Position numbers and translations under genes: made by a program
In this document: piece by piece, positions 32,285 to 43,849 of the stretch
How the letters are laid out: each line of letters opens with the position of its first letter
How positions within the stretch are numbered: the first letter of the stretch is position 1
Assembly: GCA_003254925.1 (NCBI GenBank)
Contig: QANZ01032149.1
Location: 228,310-292,309, forward strand
Direction: 5' to 3'
DNA: 64,000 nucleotides
Origin: Chamaecrista fasciculata
Lineage: Eukaryota; Streptophyta; Magnoliopsida; Fabales; Fabaceae
Notes under the pieces: model-generated
The model's input: only the letters and a program-made list of their open reading frames with translations
Told to the model about the DNA's origin: nothing
Database searches by the model: none

Positions 32285-33430
32285 GGCCAAAGTGCAATAT
32301 TGGTCCTATAAGTTTGCATGAGTTCCCAAATCAGTCCTATAAGTTTTTTCGTCTCAGATTTGGTCCCATAAGTTTGAAAAATTCTCACCGTTAGTCCTAT
32401 CGATATTTCCGTTAAATTTTTTCCGTTAATGCTGATGTGGCATGATGACTGGGATATTGAAGTGGCAAAGTGAATTGAAATGAGACCATACTGCAACAAA
32501 TATTAATATTGTGGATGTATTTAGTGAATTTGACGGAGGACTATGTTAAAATCACTGCCAAGGCTTCTTCGATCTTTCTTCTCGCTATATCCTATATCAC
32601 TCCTCTTCTTCTTCTTCAAGTTCTCATCTTTCTTCTTCATCTTCAAGTTCTCCTCCTATATCACACCTCCAAAATCTTTCTATACTTTTTGAAGCTTCAA
32701 ATCCCTGTCCGTTAGGGTTCGATACTGCATCCAACCACTCAACAGGTTTCTTCAAAAAGAATAACTCTATAAAAATGATTTAAATCTAAAGGAAAATAGA
32801 TGTTCACATTAACGACTTACAAGGGCATTCCATAGATCAACCCACTGCCAGGTCCCCTCACCAGGTGTTCTATATGGGACTTTAGGCGTCCCCATGGGCA
32901 TAAGTAGCATAAAGATATACCAGAGCAAGCCAAAACATAAAATGGAGCATACTGGGACATGGTTGCTTCCCACGTGGTTTACAATGCCGAAGAAAAGAAA
33001 GAGAGCTTTAAATTTGTTTCCTTCCATCACAAAGTGTCAGTAGCGAGACTATTCCTCTAACCACACAATATACTGCTTACTGATAAATGATAATGAATGT
33101 AGGAGCTGGTCATTGAAATTGAAATTGAAATTCATTCATTCATTGAAATTCATTCAACCATGTACTTTAAAATCCCTGTCCGTCAATTCACTAAATACAT
33201 CCACAATATTAATATTTGTTGCAGTATGGTCCCATTTCAATCCACTTTGCCACTTCAATATTCCAGTCATCATGCCACATCAGCATTAACGGAAAAAATT
33301 TAACGGAAATATCGATAGGACTAACGGTGAGAATTTTTCAAACTTATGGGACCAAATCTGAGACGAAAAAACTTATAGGACTGATTTGGGAACTCATGCA
33401 AACTTATAGGACCAATATTGCACTTTGGCC
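32285..33430. mobile_element. Palindromic MULE-like element carrying a ClpR2 fragment, perfect 9-bp target duplication
   Basis: Exact flanking repeats TATTAAATT at 32276-32284 and 33431-33439. Ends GGCCAAAGTGCAATATTGG on both sides (inverted). Arms of about 250 bp are nearly identical. The interior (about 32535-33180) carries a ClpR2-like exon in minus orientation and, in plus orientation, a Ser-rich stretch at 32575-32740 that may be the start of another captured gene (unidentified). GAAATT/CATT short repeats at 33113-33160. 1146 bp, no transposase. Confidence 0.9.
32821..32901 (-). pseudogene. Captured exon of plastid Clp protease subunit ClpR2
   Basis: The minus strand encodes 27 residues that include [16 protein letters not shown] and [11 protein letters not shown], then a GTAAGT splice donor at the end of the exon. 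The motif GTWQWVD-x-WNAL is the start of the mature domain of ClpR2 (from memory). Because the donor site and adjoining intron-like bases are present, genomic DNA rather than mRNA was captured. The rest of the protease fold is absent. Confidence 0.72.
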
Positions 33431-34741
33431 TATTAAATTTATGCATATTCTTGTTTTATATATAGATAAAATGTATATTCTTAAATTTGAGCAATTTTAT
33501 TTTTAATTTATTATTAATACCATTTAAAATGAGTAAACTTGCTAAGTTTTTCTTTTTACAATTTGCAAACATTCTTTTAACTAATATATGCATATTTATA
33601 CTCTAAAAAATTCATACATATTCCTTTTAACAAAACGACTACTAATTATTTGGTATTTGAAAGATGATCGAGTTGACAGTTCAATTTTTAAAAGATTAAA
33701 ATATACAGTTTAGTATCTAAAAGATTAAAATGATAAACTATTTAGTCTATGTAAAAATCTAATAAGCATGTTGTTTTGATTTTTCAAAATCGCACTATGT
33801 ATTTCAATATTTTAGGGACTAAATTGTTAGTTTAGTGATCTTTCAAAGATTGAATTATTAATTTACTCTTAACAAAACTTTACATGAACTTTTAACATAT
33901 TTGCTAATCCATTATAATTTTTACTGTTTAATACATTATAATTAATTAAAAAATTCACTGTTTTATTTATTAGAATATTTAATAATAAATACTTATAATT
34001 GATCCAAACTTTATTTTTCATCTGGCATGCTTATTAATTAATAATTTAATATTTACAGAAGCAACAAGTTTGACCTGTGAAACCAATATTGGTGTTTAGG
34101 AAAAACAAAAGATGTGATGTTGGATAATTAAGATGAGAGCATAATGTATAGTTAATTAAAGGGAAGAAAAAGTTAGAAAGAGAAGCAAGAAGATTTGGTG
34201 ACAGAGAATTAACAAATAAGAAACCAGAATTAGTAAAGAATTAAAATTAGACCCCAAAAATAGGAAGATTAAGGGAAATTGTTATGAAATGAGAGAAGAA
34301 GGGGAGCAACTAACGGTGCGGGAAGTTTGTGGAAGGAAATTGAAAAGTTTTGCCATTTGTGAGTACTGGACATTCATCTTCCCTATCTATTTTCCCCTTC
34401 CCTTCTTCAATGTTCATCACATTCCCTTGATGGTTTTTTCTGGGAACTTGAAAGGGAATGTCTATTTTATTCTTGTTGTTGTTGTAAGCTTCTAACCGTC
34501 ACATCAATTTAGCTATACGTTAGTCACTTAGGCATTAATTTCAGGTACATTCATTATATATGATATTTCTATGCTGCAATGCTATCTATCATCTTTGTCT
34601 TAATGATCTTCTTCTTCTGTTTCTGTTTTTCTTCTAACCCCTGTAAAACATTTTAGATATGATAAGATGAGCATTTTTGTGTGTGTATTAATTAGATTGA
34701 CATGGGTTTTGGGAAAAAAAATGTGACAGGGCAAGAACAAG
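33431..34741. other. Intergenic and GDPDL 5' flank
   Basis: 33660-33870 is a decayed TIR repeat of the TTAGTCTATG/AGGGACTAAATTG type also seen at 11190-11490. 34060-34740 is less repetitive and likely contains the promoter and 5' leader of the GDPDL gene; a purine-rich stretch is at 34120-34320. I could not fix a transcription start. Confidence 0.4.
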
Positions 34742-37700
34742 ATGATCAAAGGCTTGCTTTTCATTTTCTTGTTGTTCCACTTATCAGCGGCTCAGAAGGC
34801 ACATCCAGCAGCAGCAGTCCCTGCTAAAAGATGGTCAACATTAAGTGGTATCAATATCAACATCAATATCCATATGGGTTTTGTTTCTCTGACTAGTTTT
34901 GACAAAAATTATATTCTAATCCTCAATAAATATAATGACTTACAATTTAATCCTTCAAATTAGCCTCCCAAAGATGATATTTCTTGCAATGCCACCCTTA
35001 TTTATACCCAAAAATTATCCATAAAAATGAAGAGGATTTTGCATGAGAGGGGCTACACTGAGGGTAATAGTTTTTGAAGGACTAAATCGTAAGTCATTAT
35101 ACCTGCGGAGGACTAAAATCAAATTTTCTCAATTTTGTCAAATTCAGAGTTATTAGATATACAAACACATCACATACGTTGATGGATGCATGCAGGGAAT
35201 CCACCACTGGTAATTGGGCGTGGTGGGCTATCAGGACTTTTTCCTGAAGGGTGTGAATATGCAGTTGATGATAGTAAGGCATTGACTGTGGCAGATTGGG
35301 TTTTCATGTGCAATCTTCAAATGACTAAGGATGGTCTTGGCTTGTGCCTTTCCAGTATTAATCTTGACAATGCCACAAATATTGCAACTGTGGAACCTGA
35401 AGGCCAGAAAACATTCAATGTGAATGGCAAGGATGTCAAGGGTTGGTTCTCTGTGGATTACACAACTGACTGGTTATTACAAAATGTCTCATGTAAGTCT
35501 TAAACATTTCATGTTTCATATATTCACTACAATCAAGTGCCAGGATTTCAATTAGTAATGCTTAGAAATTACATGCATAGTTAGTTGATATGGTGCTTTT
35601 AGCTTCAATTTGTGACTCTGAAACTGTCCTTTACAGTAACTCAAGGCATATATTCTCGACCAAACCAATATGATGGATTGTTCCCAATTGCCACTCCTGA
35701 TACTTTGCAACAATATAAAATCAGCATGTTCTGGTTGAACGTCCAGGTACTCCCTCTCTCCCCCAATTTTGTATCGATGAGAAAAGAATAAACTAACATT
35801 TTAGTCCCTAGATTATATGGATGTTGTCATGTTAGTCTTTGGTTTTTTGAAATACTTGATTTAGTTCTAAAAAGTCCATGACTCAGTTGCAACTTGCAAA
35901 TTAGTCTTTCCATGAACATCTTACTGTTATATAACATATTAGTCCCTAAATTAACAGTTCACTGAATGAGAAAATTTAATATCCTGGAGAAACCATTGGA
36001 TAGGAACTGATCATTCTTCTGCTGCTGCATGCAGTATGAAGCGTTCTACAACACACTTGGATTACCAGTGGTAGACTATGTTCTAGAAACACTGAAAGTC
36101 ATGAAGGTAGACTTCCTTTCATCTCCAGAAATCGGTTTCTTGAAGACCGTCAATGGGAGAGTGAACAAGGCACAGACTAGGGTTGTCTTCCAGTTTCTTG
36201 AAGGTAATGAGGTTGAGCCCACAACCAAAAAGACATACGGCGACATAGTGAAGAATCTTGCAGAAGTCAAGTTATATGCATCAGCGATAATAGTCCCAAA
36301 AGATTACATATGGCCAGTTAGACCAGATAAATACTTGGGGCTTCCCACAACAATTGTGGCTGATGCTCACAGACTAGGATTAGAAGTATATGCTTCTGGT
36401 TTTGCAAATGATATCGTCGCTGCTTATAATTACAGCTATGATCCTTCTGCTGAGTACCTGCAATTTATGAACAATGGTGATTCAGTTGATGGTTTTATCA
36501 CTGATTACCCTCCAACAGCATCAGCAGCTGTTGGTAAGATCTTATAACTCAATTTTTTCTGAATAAATTAACATTTTAGTTCATAGATTATATGAGCGCT
36601 GTCATTTTAACACTCAGTCTCTGAAAGGACTAAATTGTAACGAGTCATGAATTTTTGTATGTTGAGTTCAAGTCCAATTCTCACACTTTTGTCTATATTG
36701 CAGTATGTTTAGCGAGCAATTCCAAGCCAGTCAAAGGTATTATAGTACTTATCTTGATGGTTTTAAATCACCAAATCTCAGATAATAAGCTACAATATCA
36801 TATAATAAATGATCATTTGGTTTTGCAGGACCAACTTTGGTCATTAGCAGCAATGGAGCATCTGGTATTTATCCAGGTTCAACTGATCTTGCATATCAGC
36901 AAGCAGTAGATGATGGTGCTGACATTTTGGACTGCTCAGTTCAAATGACAAAAGATGGAGTTGCCTTCTGCCTGGATACAGCAGATCTAATGCAAGGCAC
37001 AACTGCAATGACTAAATTCATGTCTCGCAGTGCCACTGTCCCGGAAATTCAACCGAAAAATGGGATTTTTTCGTTTGACCTCACATGGAGCGAGATTCAA
37101 ACCATAAAACGTAATATACTCTCGTAGAATTTAAACAAGTTCACTTCACATATAGATAGATCTACTACCCTCTGCAAGATTTTTAACACAAAACTTACCC
37201 TGTAAATTTCTTGTTTCAGCTCAAATTGTTAGCCTTTTCGCTAGTACTAACATCCTGAGGAACCCAGCATACAAGAACAGCGGTAAATTTCTTACCCTCC
37301 CTGAGTTTCTGGAGTTTGCCAAGGCAAAGGCACCTGCTGGCATTTTGATCAACATACAGGTGAGCAAAACACTCATTTTCTTCCTTCAATTCTTCTCAAT
37401 CCAATTATAGCCTAGATCATTTGGGCTAAACTTAAGTAAGGTTCTATATCTCTTTACTATAAAGTTCTTTAATAAATATATTAAAGACACTTTTTTACAT
37501 GACCAATCATAAAAGAGAAATATAAATCAAACTTATGATTGTAGGAACCTTATAACAAAGATATAAAAAACCGTAAGTTTTTTTTTTTTCATTTTAGTTA
37601 TGATCATATATATTACTTTCTTTTTTAATCTTTAAATATGTTTCACAGAATGCTTTCTACCTTGCATCCAAAAAGGGTATTGACATTGTGGGTACTGTAA

Positions 37701-39204
37701 CCTCTGCCCTAAAAAATGCTAGCTTGGACAGCAATTCCACAAAACAAGTTATGATCCAATCTCCAGACATCGCCGTGCTAGCTAAATTCGAGGATAACCC
37801 ATCTTACAAGAAGGTGTACTTAATTGATGATAAAATAGGGGATGCACCCCCACAGACAGTGGAAGAAATCAAGAAGCACGCACAGGGAGTGAATCTTCCC
37901 AAAAGCTCTGTCATCAGAGCAGGTGACTACTTCACCACAAGCTTGACAAATGTTGTTAAAGAGATGAAAGATGCAAACCTCACAGTGTTTGTCCATGTCA
38001 TGAAAAATGAGTATGTGTCCCTGGCATTTGACTACATAGCAGATCCTCTTATTGAGATTGCCACTTTTGTCCAATCTGCTAATGTTGATGGAATCGTAAC
38101 TGAGTTTCCCGCCACTATGAATCGATACTTGTGTAAGTCATTCCTTCCCTACAACTAAAAGTCAGTGCAGATGTTAAGTATCTTACTGTCAAGTTGATTT
38201 TTTAAAAAGAAATCCATGACAAGTGGAGAATCTGATAACATAATTTTTACAACCCAAAAGAGTTCTCCCTCATATTTTCAAGGTCTTGCAATCTAACAAA
38301 CATTCTGGAGAAAAAAGTTTCCTCTTATTCAACCATCAATTCTCCTTCCATGTTCTTTAAAATCCCTTCCTTCCTTTCTCCTCTAAAACCACAAACCTAC
38401 CCTAAATATATGTTTGACAACTAGGAGGATAAGGGAGGGAGAAAAATTGAAGGGAAAGGAAGGAATTAAGTCTTCACAGTTCATACCCCTTCTTATTTAG
38501 TTAACAACAACTCTTCCAAAACATTACTATTTGGAATATTTGGAAGTTATCTTATCTTGCTTACCAAAAAAAAAAAGTTATCTTATCTTCCCCTTCAATC
38601 TCCGATTTTCCAAACAAGGGAAATATGTCTTTATCTTCTGCCCTCCCCTCCCCTTTTATACTCTTTCATAATTCTCAATCTAAACATACCTTGACTTTAC
38701 TCTCGAACAATAAGTAAATATACATTTTAGTCATTAAAATTTGTCACAAAACTTCCAGTTAGTCCCTAGATATATGAAATAAACTCTTTAGTGCCTGAAT
38801 TTTTTTAAGAACATCAACTATCTAATCTCCGCAGAAAACATTTCATATGTACATTATTGATTGCCCATTGTGTAACGAATGCAGGGAGCGCATGTAGCGA
38901 TACCGGCCCCGGAAAGACAAGCAAATATGAGTTTCTACAGGTAAATCCTGGAGATCTTGCTGGTTCAGTTGCTGAAGCCAAGCCACCAGCAGCTGCACCA
39001 CTTCCACCACTTCAGGTTGCAGATGTGGTTGAGCCACCACTACCAGCAGTGACCACCATCATAGCTCCGGCACCGGCTGCACAAAATCAGGCCGAGTCTA
39101 AACCTGCAGCAGCAGATTCTGATCATTCAGATGCATGGACAAATGTTGCTAACCTGGGTCTTAGTCTTGTGGCAGCAATTATGGTGTTTGGTACTATGGT
39201 TTAA
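34742..39204 (+). CDS. GDPDL: GPI-anchored GDPD-like protein of the SHV3 family
   Basis: Nine exons, 34742-34847, 35196-35492, 35637-35746, 36035-36533, 36704-36736, 36829-37110, 37220-37359, 37649-38132 and 38885-39204, join in phase to 756 residues, typical for SHV3/SVL proteins. Residues 1-17 are a signal peptide. Two tandem GDPD-like domains follow (about 41-337 and 349-650), each opening with a changed version of the catalytic HRG motif: GRGGLSG and SNGASG. The C-terminal 100 residues are Pro/Ala-rich and end in a hydrophobic tail (LGLSLVAAIMVFG) suited to a GPI anchor. Family members act at the outer plasma membrane in cell wall (cellulose, pectin) organisation. One exon is only 33 bases. 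Introns contain AT-rich repeats of a common MITE type. The exon 8-9 join gives a Trp where I would expect a charged residue; the join should be confirmed. Confidence 0.95.
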
Positions 39205-39929
39205 GCTTAATCAACCAAGCTTGACTTGTATGTTGTAAAACTTGTTTAATATGTATAACTTGTTTAATGATGAGCTTGGATTATGCCAAACTCTTATATA
39301 CCAAATTTATATCTCTATCCTCTGTACAACATAGTAGAATGAATGAAGGTAAAAAATTAGTTCACGCCTAATTCTTGTGATAATATTCAGATGATGAATG
39401 CATGTGAGCTTGTTTGTTTGTTTTGTTGCAGCTTGTGGGAGAGGAGTTTATAGTAAAAAAAACACAGCACTGCATGAAGAAGGATTTATTAAGCTTTGTT
39501 TGGGTCAGCATTTTTCAGTTTGATCCTTTGTTAAATATTTCTCTTGAATCAAGTAAAATAAATCACTGTTAATAAAATTTGCTGACTTGCAACTCTACTG
39601 ATAGCAAAATGCAGAAAACTCAAACATTAGAAAGGGGATATAAAATTTCGTTCTGCAAATTGAAAAGAAAGAAAGAATTGGATTGCTTGGTTATATTTTT
39701 TGACATATAAATTAAGATGAATTTTAGTGACATATAAAAATTAAAACTACTATTTACCTTTTTCATATATTTATTTATTTTGATTTCTTTGAAATAAATC
39801 CATTCAATTGTTATTATTATTTTCTAATTAATTAAAACTGTTCACCTTTTTATTTTTTTAATTTTCCGCATTACTGGGTTAATAGGATAATGAACCCTTA
39901 ATTACCAAAAGCTTAAGAGAATTCGTTCT

Positions 39930-40480
39930 TCTCACATTTTCCTCGCCGGAGTTAAAAAATTTAGCAGTCACGGTTCATTGTTTCGTCGTCAGCGCTAAAG
40001 TTAGAATTCCTCTGAGAACAAAAACCAAAAGAATTTTTACCAGAAAAAAGAGAAAAAGGTTAGAGAAAGGGTCAAGGATTGAATGAAATGGGCTCAGATT
40101 CGCCTTTTCTCAGACAAGAAAAAAAAAAAAAGAGCCACCGCATGGCTGCGAAAGCATGAACTGCCGAATAGACCAGATCGGTAATTACAGACAGTCGCAC
40201 AGTCGCCTCGCCAAGACGGCGGATCTTTTTTCAATGTCTGATCCAAATGCTAAATATCCATCACTGCCTCAAAACAACCAGATTCGAGGAAGAAGAAGAA
40301 GAAGAAGATGATTATGATGATGATGATGATGATGATAATGATTGAAGCTGTTTGATAATAGAAATGAATATCATCGGAATCTGCAGCAAATCAGAGAGGG
40401 GCAACAGCTCTCGAAACACCCTCTTCTCTCTGAAGCTGAGACCCTCAATCTTAAACTAATGAGAATGAATCCCTAATTTT
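39930..40480. other. Unassigned gene-like patch, higher GC, with GAA and GAT microsatellites
   Basis: This block is GC-richer than its surroundings. It holds a GAA tract (about 40290-40310), a GAT tract (40312-40345) and, on the minus strand, a TATATATATA box near 40490-40500 ahead of it. Short open frames exist on both strands, but none is long or conserved-looking enough to call. It could be a non-coding transcript, a leader exon or a dead gene. Confidence 0.35.
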
Positions 40481-40595
40481 GGCTTCAATATATATATACT
40501 AGGGCTTTGACGGCTTACGGCGTCGTCTTGTTAGGGTACAAAAACACTGAACATAACAATCCCTTTGGCCAAAATTATATAACATTCGATTTACC

Positions 40596-40627
<32 letters not shown>

Positions 40628-40664
40628 CATTCTACCCTAAAAATATATTGAATTACTACACTTT

Positions 40665-41000
40665 GGGCAAAAGTATTAATTTTGTCCCTAAATTTTATAC
40701 CAACTGTTAATTTTATTCTTAATGTTTTATATTTTGGTCAATTTTATTATTTGTTTTTACTTTAGTCAAGTATTATCGACAGAATCTACGTGGCTCATGA
40801 TATATAATGTAAAATTGATAGAAAAAGAAACTCAAATTGAAAAACATATACAGTCTCTCGTTAATTTATTAAAAGAAGTTAGTCAAATTAAAAATCGATT
40901 AAAATGTAAAATATTTGAGACAAAATTAATAGAGAAAAATTGAAGACAAAATTAACAATTGGTGTAAAATTTGAAGATACAATTAATACTTTTAAAAAAA
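40665..41000. mobile_element. Small TIR element, family shared with 11503-11868
   Basis: Arms AAGTATTAATTTTGTCCC and, inverted, AAGTATTAATTGTATC. The core ATCTACGTGGCTCATGAT matches the other copy in order and spacing. Non-coding. Boundaries are approximate. Confidence 0.55.
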
Positions 41001-41817
41001 TAAAAGGCTAACATAAACTGAACATTAATGATTTTAAAATTCGGCTTAAACTTAAAAGTATGCATTTTTTTATTTCATAAATTATGTTAGTCTTGAAATT
41101 TCTTATTTAATTTATTTCTATTGCTCTTTGGATAATTTTTTATATTGGTAAAGTCAATTCTATACACAATTTGTTGCTTTTAAAAAAAAGAAGTCACAGA
41201 TTTTCTAAGAATCAATTTGAAACAAAATTGTTTATTCTCAGCTGAAGCACAACAAAACAAAGTAATATCTTTAGGATGTGTTTTGACTTAACAACATCTT
41301 GAGTCTGGCAAAAAAAAAAAAATAAGACAAGACATCTTGAGAATATCACAATTATGACTACTAAATTCCAAAATAAAAAATTGAAGTATAAGAGGATGAG
41401 GAGGAGGGACTACCCTTTTAATTAATTTTTTTCTTTGAATTTTTAATCAATTATAAATGGTGACGGATTCAAATAATAAGAGAGGAAAAACGTGTATCAT
41501 TTTGCTTAATCTTTGGGTTTCAAAACTAAAGCTGATTTTAGCAATAATAATGGTACTTTAAGAAAATCACTGAAATCATCTTCTACTCAAAAGGAATGAT
41601 TTTAGTCAATTTTCAAAAGGATATGAAATTGATTTTGATTTTGATTCTGTAATTAATATTTTATCTTCACATAGCCATTGTTTTTATGACCAAACTATTT
41701 TATAATAATCTTATCCCCAGATGTTTAAAATTATATATATTGAAGATAAGTCATTTTAACACCCAAATGAACCAGAAATACTACATTCCTTCACAAACAA
41801 GACGACTTGAGAGCTCT

Positions 41818-42753
41818 ATGGAGTGCCATCATTTTGAATCTCCAGTAAGCACTTTGTCTCAAGCTTCATTCATATTAATTTCTTCATTTTAATTGCTTTC
41901 AAAATGTAAAAATATGTTACCTTTTCTTCAGATTTCCACTTTGAAAGTTGATTTCGGGGACTCCAAGCATTCTCCCAAGGATGTGAAGAAGATGTTGCAG
42001 CAAATGAAGGGTATGTTTCTGTTCTTTCTCATGATATTTCTTCGTTTTCTATCAGTGGATTATATCTCTCAAAGATTCTTATTTAACATGACTCATGAGA
42101 TTCAAACAAAATTAAATTTTTACTAGAAATGCTGTTAATTTATATTAGAATAGTATTACTTAAATTGGTAATTAATAAAGAGAAGTATATAAGCAGGAGT
42201 GGAATCCATTTCCATTGATCAAAGTGAAGGTAAGGTAAGGGTTATTGGTGATGTAAATCCCACGAAACTTGTGAAGCTTGTTCAGAAAATGGGCATCAAG
42301 GCACAACTTTTGTCCTTTGAAAGACCAACCATGCAAAGTGAATCTGGTTCTCACTGTTGTTGTGAGAGTGACTCTGAGGATGAGGATGATGATGATGAAG
42401 AAAAAGAAGACTCTAAACCTAAGGCCTCCTCTGACCAAAAGAGTAACAAGAAAAAGCATAGCTTGAAGGATTGGTTTAGATTTGGCAAAAAACATGAAGT
42501 ATCAAGTAAAAATGATTCACCACCACCACGGGTCCCCGGAATATCTTTGTCACCACCACTACCACCGGTCCCCGGAATATCGTATCCGCGAATGCCGTGG
42601 AATCCAGTATTGCCAAATCCTTGGCGTAATTATCATTATGGGAATCCGCGTGCCTTGCATCCTCACAGACAAGTTAACTCAAGATTTTCTACAGAGTATA
42701 ACCCCATGGTTCACTACACCAGTTATGCAGACAATTATCGCTTTACTATGTAA
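41818..42753 (+). CDS. HMA-fold protein lacking the metal-binding CxxC, acidic and proline-rich tail
   Basis: Three exons, 41818-41844, 41932-42010 and 42197-42753, join in phase to 220 residues. Residues about 10-77 have the beta-alpha-beta-beta-alpha-beta pattern of a heavy-metal-associated domain (STLKVDFGDSKHSPKDVKKM, GVESISIDQSEGKVRVIGDV, LVKLVQKMGIKAQL). The usual M-x-C-x-x-C loop is replaced by DFGDSKH, so metal binding by the classic cysteines is unlikely. Then come CCC, a strongly acidic run (about residues 90-105), a Lys-rich patch, and a tail with two PP-x-VPGIS repeats and Tyr/His/Pro-rich end. There is no C-terminal CaaX box, so it is not a prenylated HIPP; it belongs with the HPP-like group. 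The nine-residue first exon is the least certain part of the model. Confidence 0.8.
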
Positions 42754-43162
42754 TTGCATATATATAAGGAGCATAAGGCTTAGGCGATACTAGAACTTTT
42801 CTTTTCTCTCTATGTTGATGCTACTTGTACCTGGTGATTGTGATCATGATAAATAAGACTCGTTCTTTTCCATTTCTTTAGATTTGTGATGGCATGATTA
42901 ATTGCATTATTCAATTTGCTGATCTCTGATCCAAATTTCCCCCCAAAAAGAAACACAGCCATGAGAATATCACAAGAAAACATTTCCACTAAGAGGATTA
43001 ACTCAACCAGTTGCATGCATAATTTGGCACTAGCTAGTGGCAGAATGGAACATGTGTCTATATTAAAAAAAAATCATTTTGTGCATTCATATCCCGTTCT
43101 AATAGTTCATCATACATTGATGAGAACATGGACAAGATATATGTATATGTGTGTGTGTGAGA
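42754..43162. other. Gap between convergent genes
   Basis: Likely shared by the 3' untranslated regions of the HMA-like gene (plus) and ABCI1 (minus). A GTGTGTGTGT run is at 43148-43159. Nothing else seen. Confidence 0.45.
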
Positions 43163-43849
43163 CTAAATATCAGCACGATCAAGCATATCTACTAAGGTCA
43201 TCCTCCTTGGAAACCTTGGAGGCAGCCTCAAGAGCATGGCATCATCAATCTTAATGGGTAAATGAGTTGCAACAATCGCAATGCCACCCTTCTTTCTGTG
43301 TTCTGCAATTATATACTCAAGTAACCTCACTCCTTCATCATCTAACGCAACCGAAGGCTCGTCGAGTAACCAAATCGGACGATCAATCGCAAGTAATCTA
43401 GCAAGTTGCACCCTTTTCCGCTGACCCATTGACAGCATCCTTGCCTTCTCATTAATCAACCTTCCAAGCCCCATCAACTCAAGTGCAGGCTTAGACTTCC
43501 CTTGCTTCCCTTCAAGAACTTCAAACCATTGAACATTGTCAAGAACTGTAAACTTGTCTTTGATGGCATCCTTGAGCGAGAGCCAATTCAGCTGAAGCTT
43601 GTATTGATGAAAGATTCCAGATTGTGTGATGTCATGGCCATCCCAAAGAATATCACCGGCAGAAGGACGAGAAAATCCGGCTAGCATTCTAAGGAAAGTT
43701 GTCTTCCCTGAGCCATTTGTGCCTGTTAACACAAGCGCGCTTCCATCATGAAGAGAGACATTCACATGACGAAGAATTTGTTGGGCATTTCTCATGCAGG
43801 AAACATTGTTGAGGATGAGACGTGGAATTGGAGGTTTTTGAATAGACAT
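43163..43849 (-). CDS. ABCI1: ABC transporter I family member 1, CcmA-type ATPase
   Basis: One uninterrupted coding exon of 228 residues, close to bacterial CcmA in length and order of motifs. Walker A is GTNGSGKTT at 43-51, the Q-loop region around HQYKLQLNWLS (81-91), the ABC signature LSMGQ at 139-143 (a Met in place of Ser-Gly, frequent in this family), Walker B IWLLDEP at 159-165 and the switch His196 in ATHLP. It is the ATP-binding half of the mitochondrial CCM complex for cytochrome c maturation. No obvious transit peptide; plant homologues also lack one. A candidate leader exon with a CAG/GTAAAC donor near 44360 suggests an intron in the 5' leader. Confidence 0.95.
   Translation of the reverse strand: MSIQKPPIPRLILNNVSCMRNAQQILRHVNVSLHDGSALVLTGTNGSGKTTFLRMLAGFSRPSAGDILWDGHDITQSGIFHQYKLQLNWLSLKDAIKDKFTVLDNVQWFEVLEGKQGKSKPALELMGLGRLINEKARMLSMGQRKRVQLARLLAIDRPIWLLDEPSVALDDEGVRLLEYIIAEHRKKGGIAIVATHLPIKIDDAMLLRLPPRFPRRMTLVDMLDRADI

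Larger units (their letters stand above)
39205..41817. other. Intergenic: GDPDL 3' region, an unassigned gene-like patch, repeats
   Basis: 39205-39600 is the likely GDPDL 3' untranslated region. 39930-40480 and 40665-41000 are listed separately. A TA microsatellite lies at 40605-40624. 41000-41817 is AT-rich and probably includes the promoter of the HMA-like gene. Confidence 0.45.
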
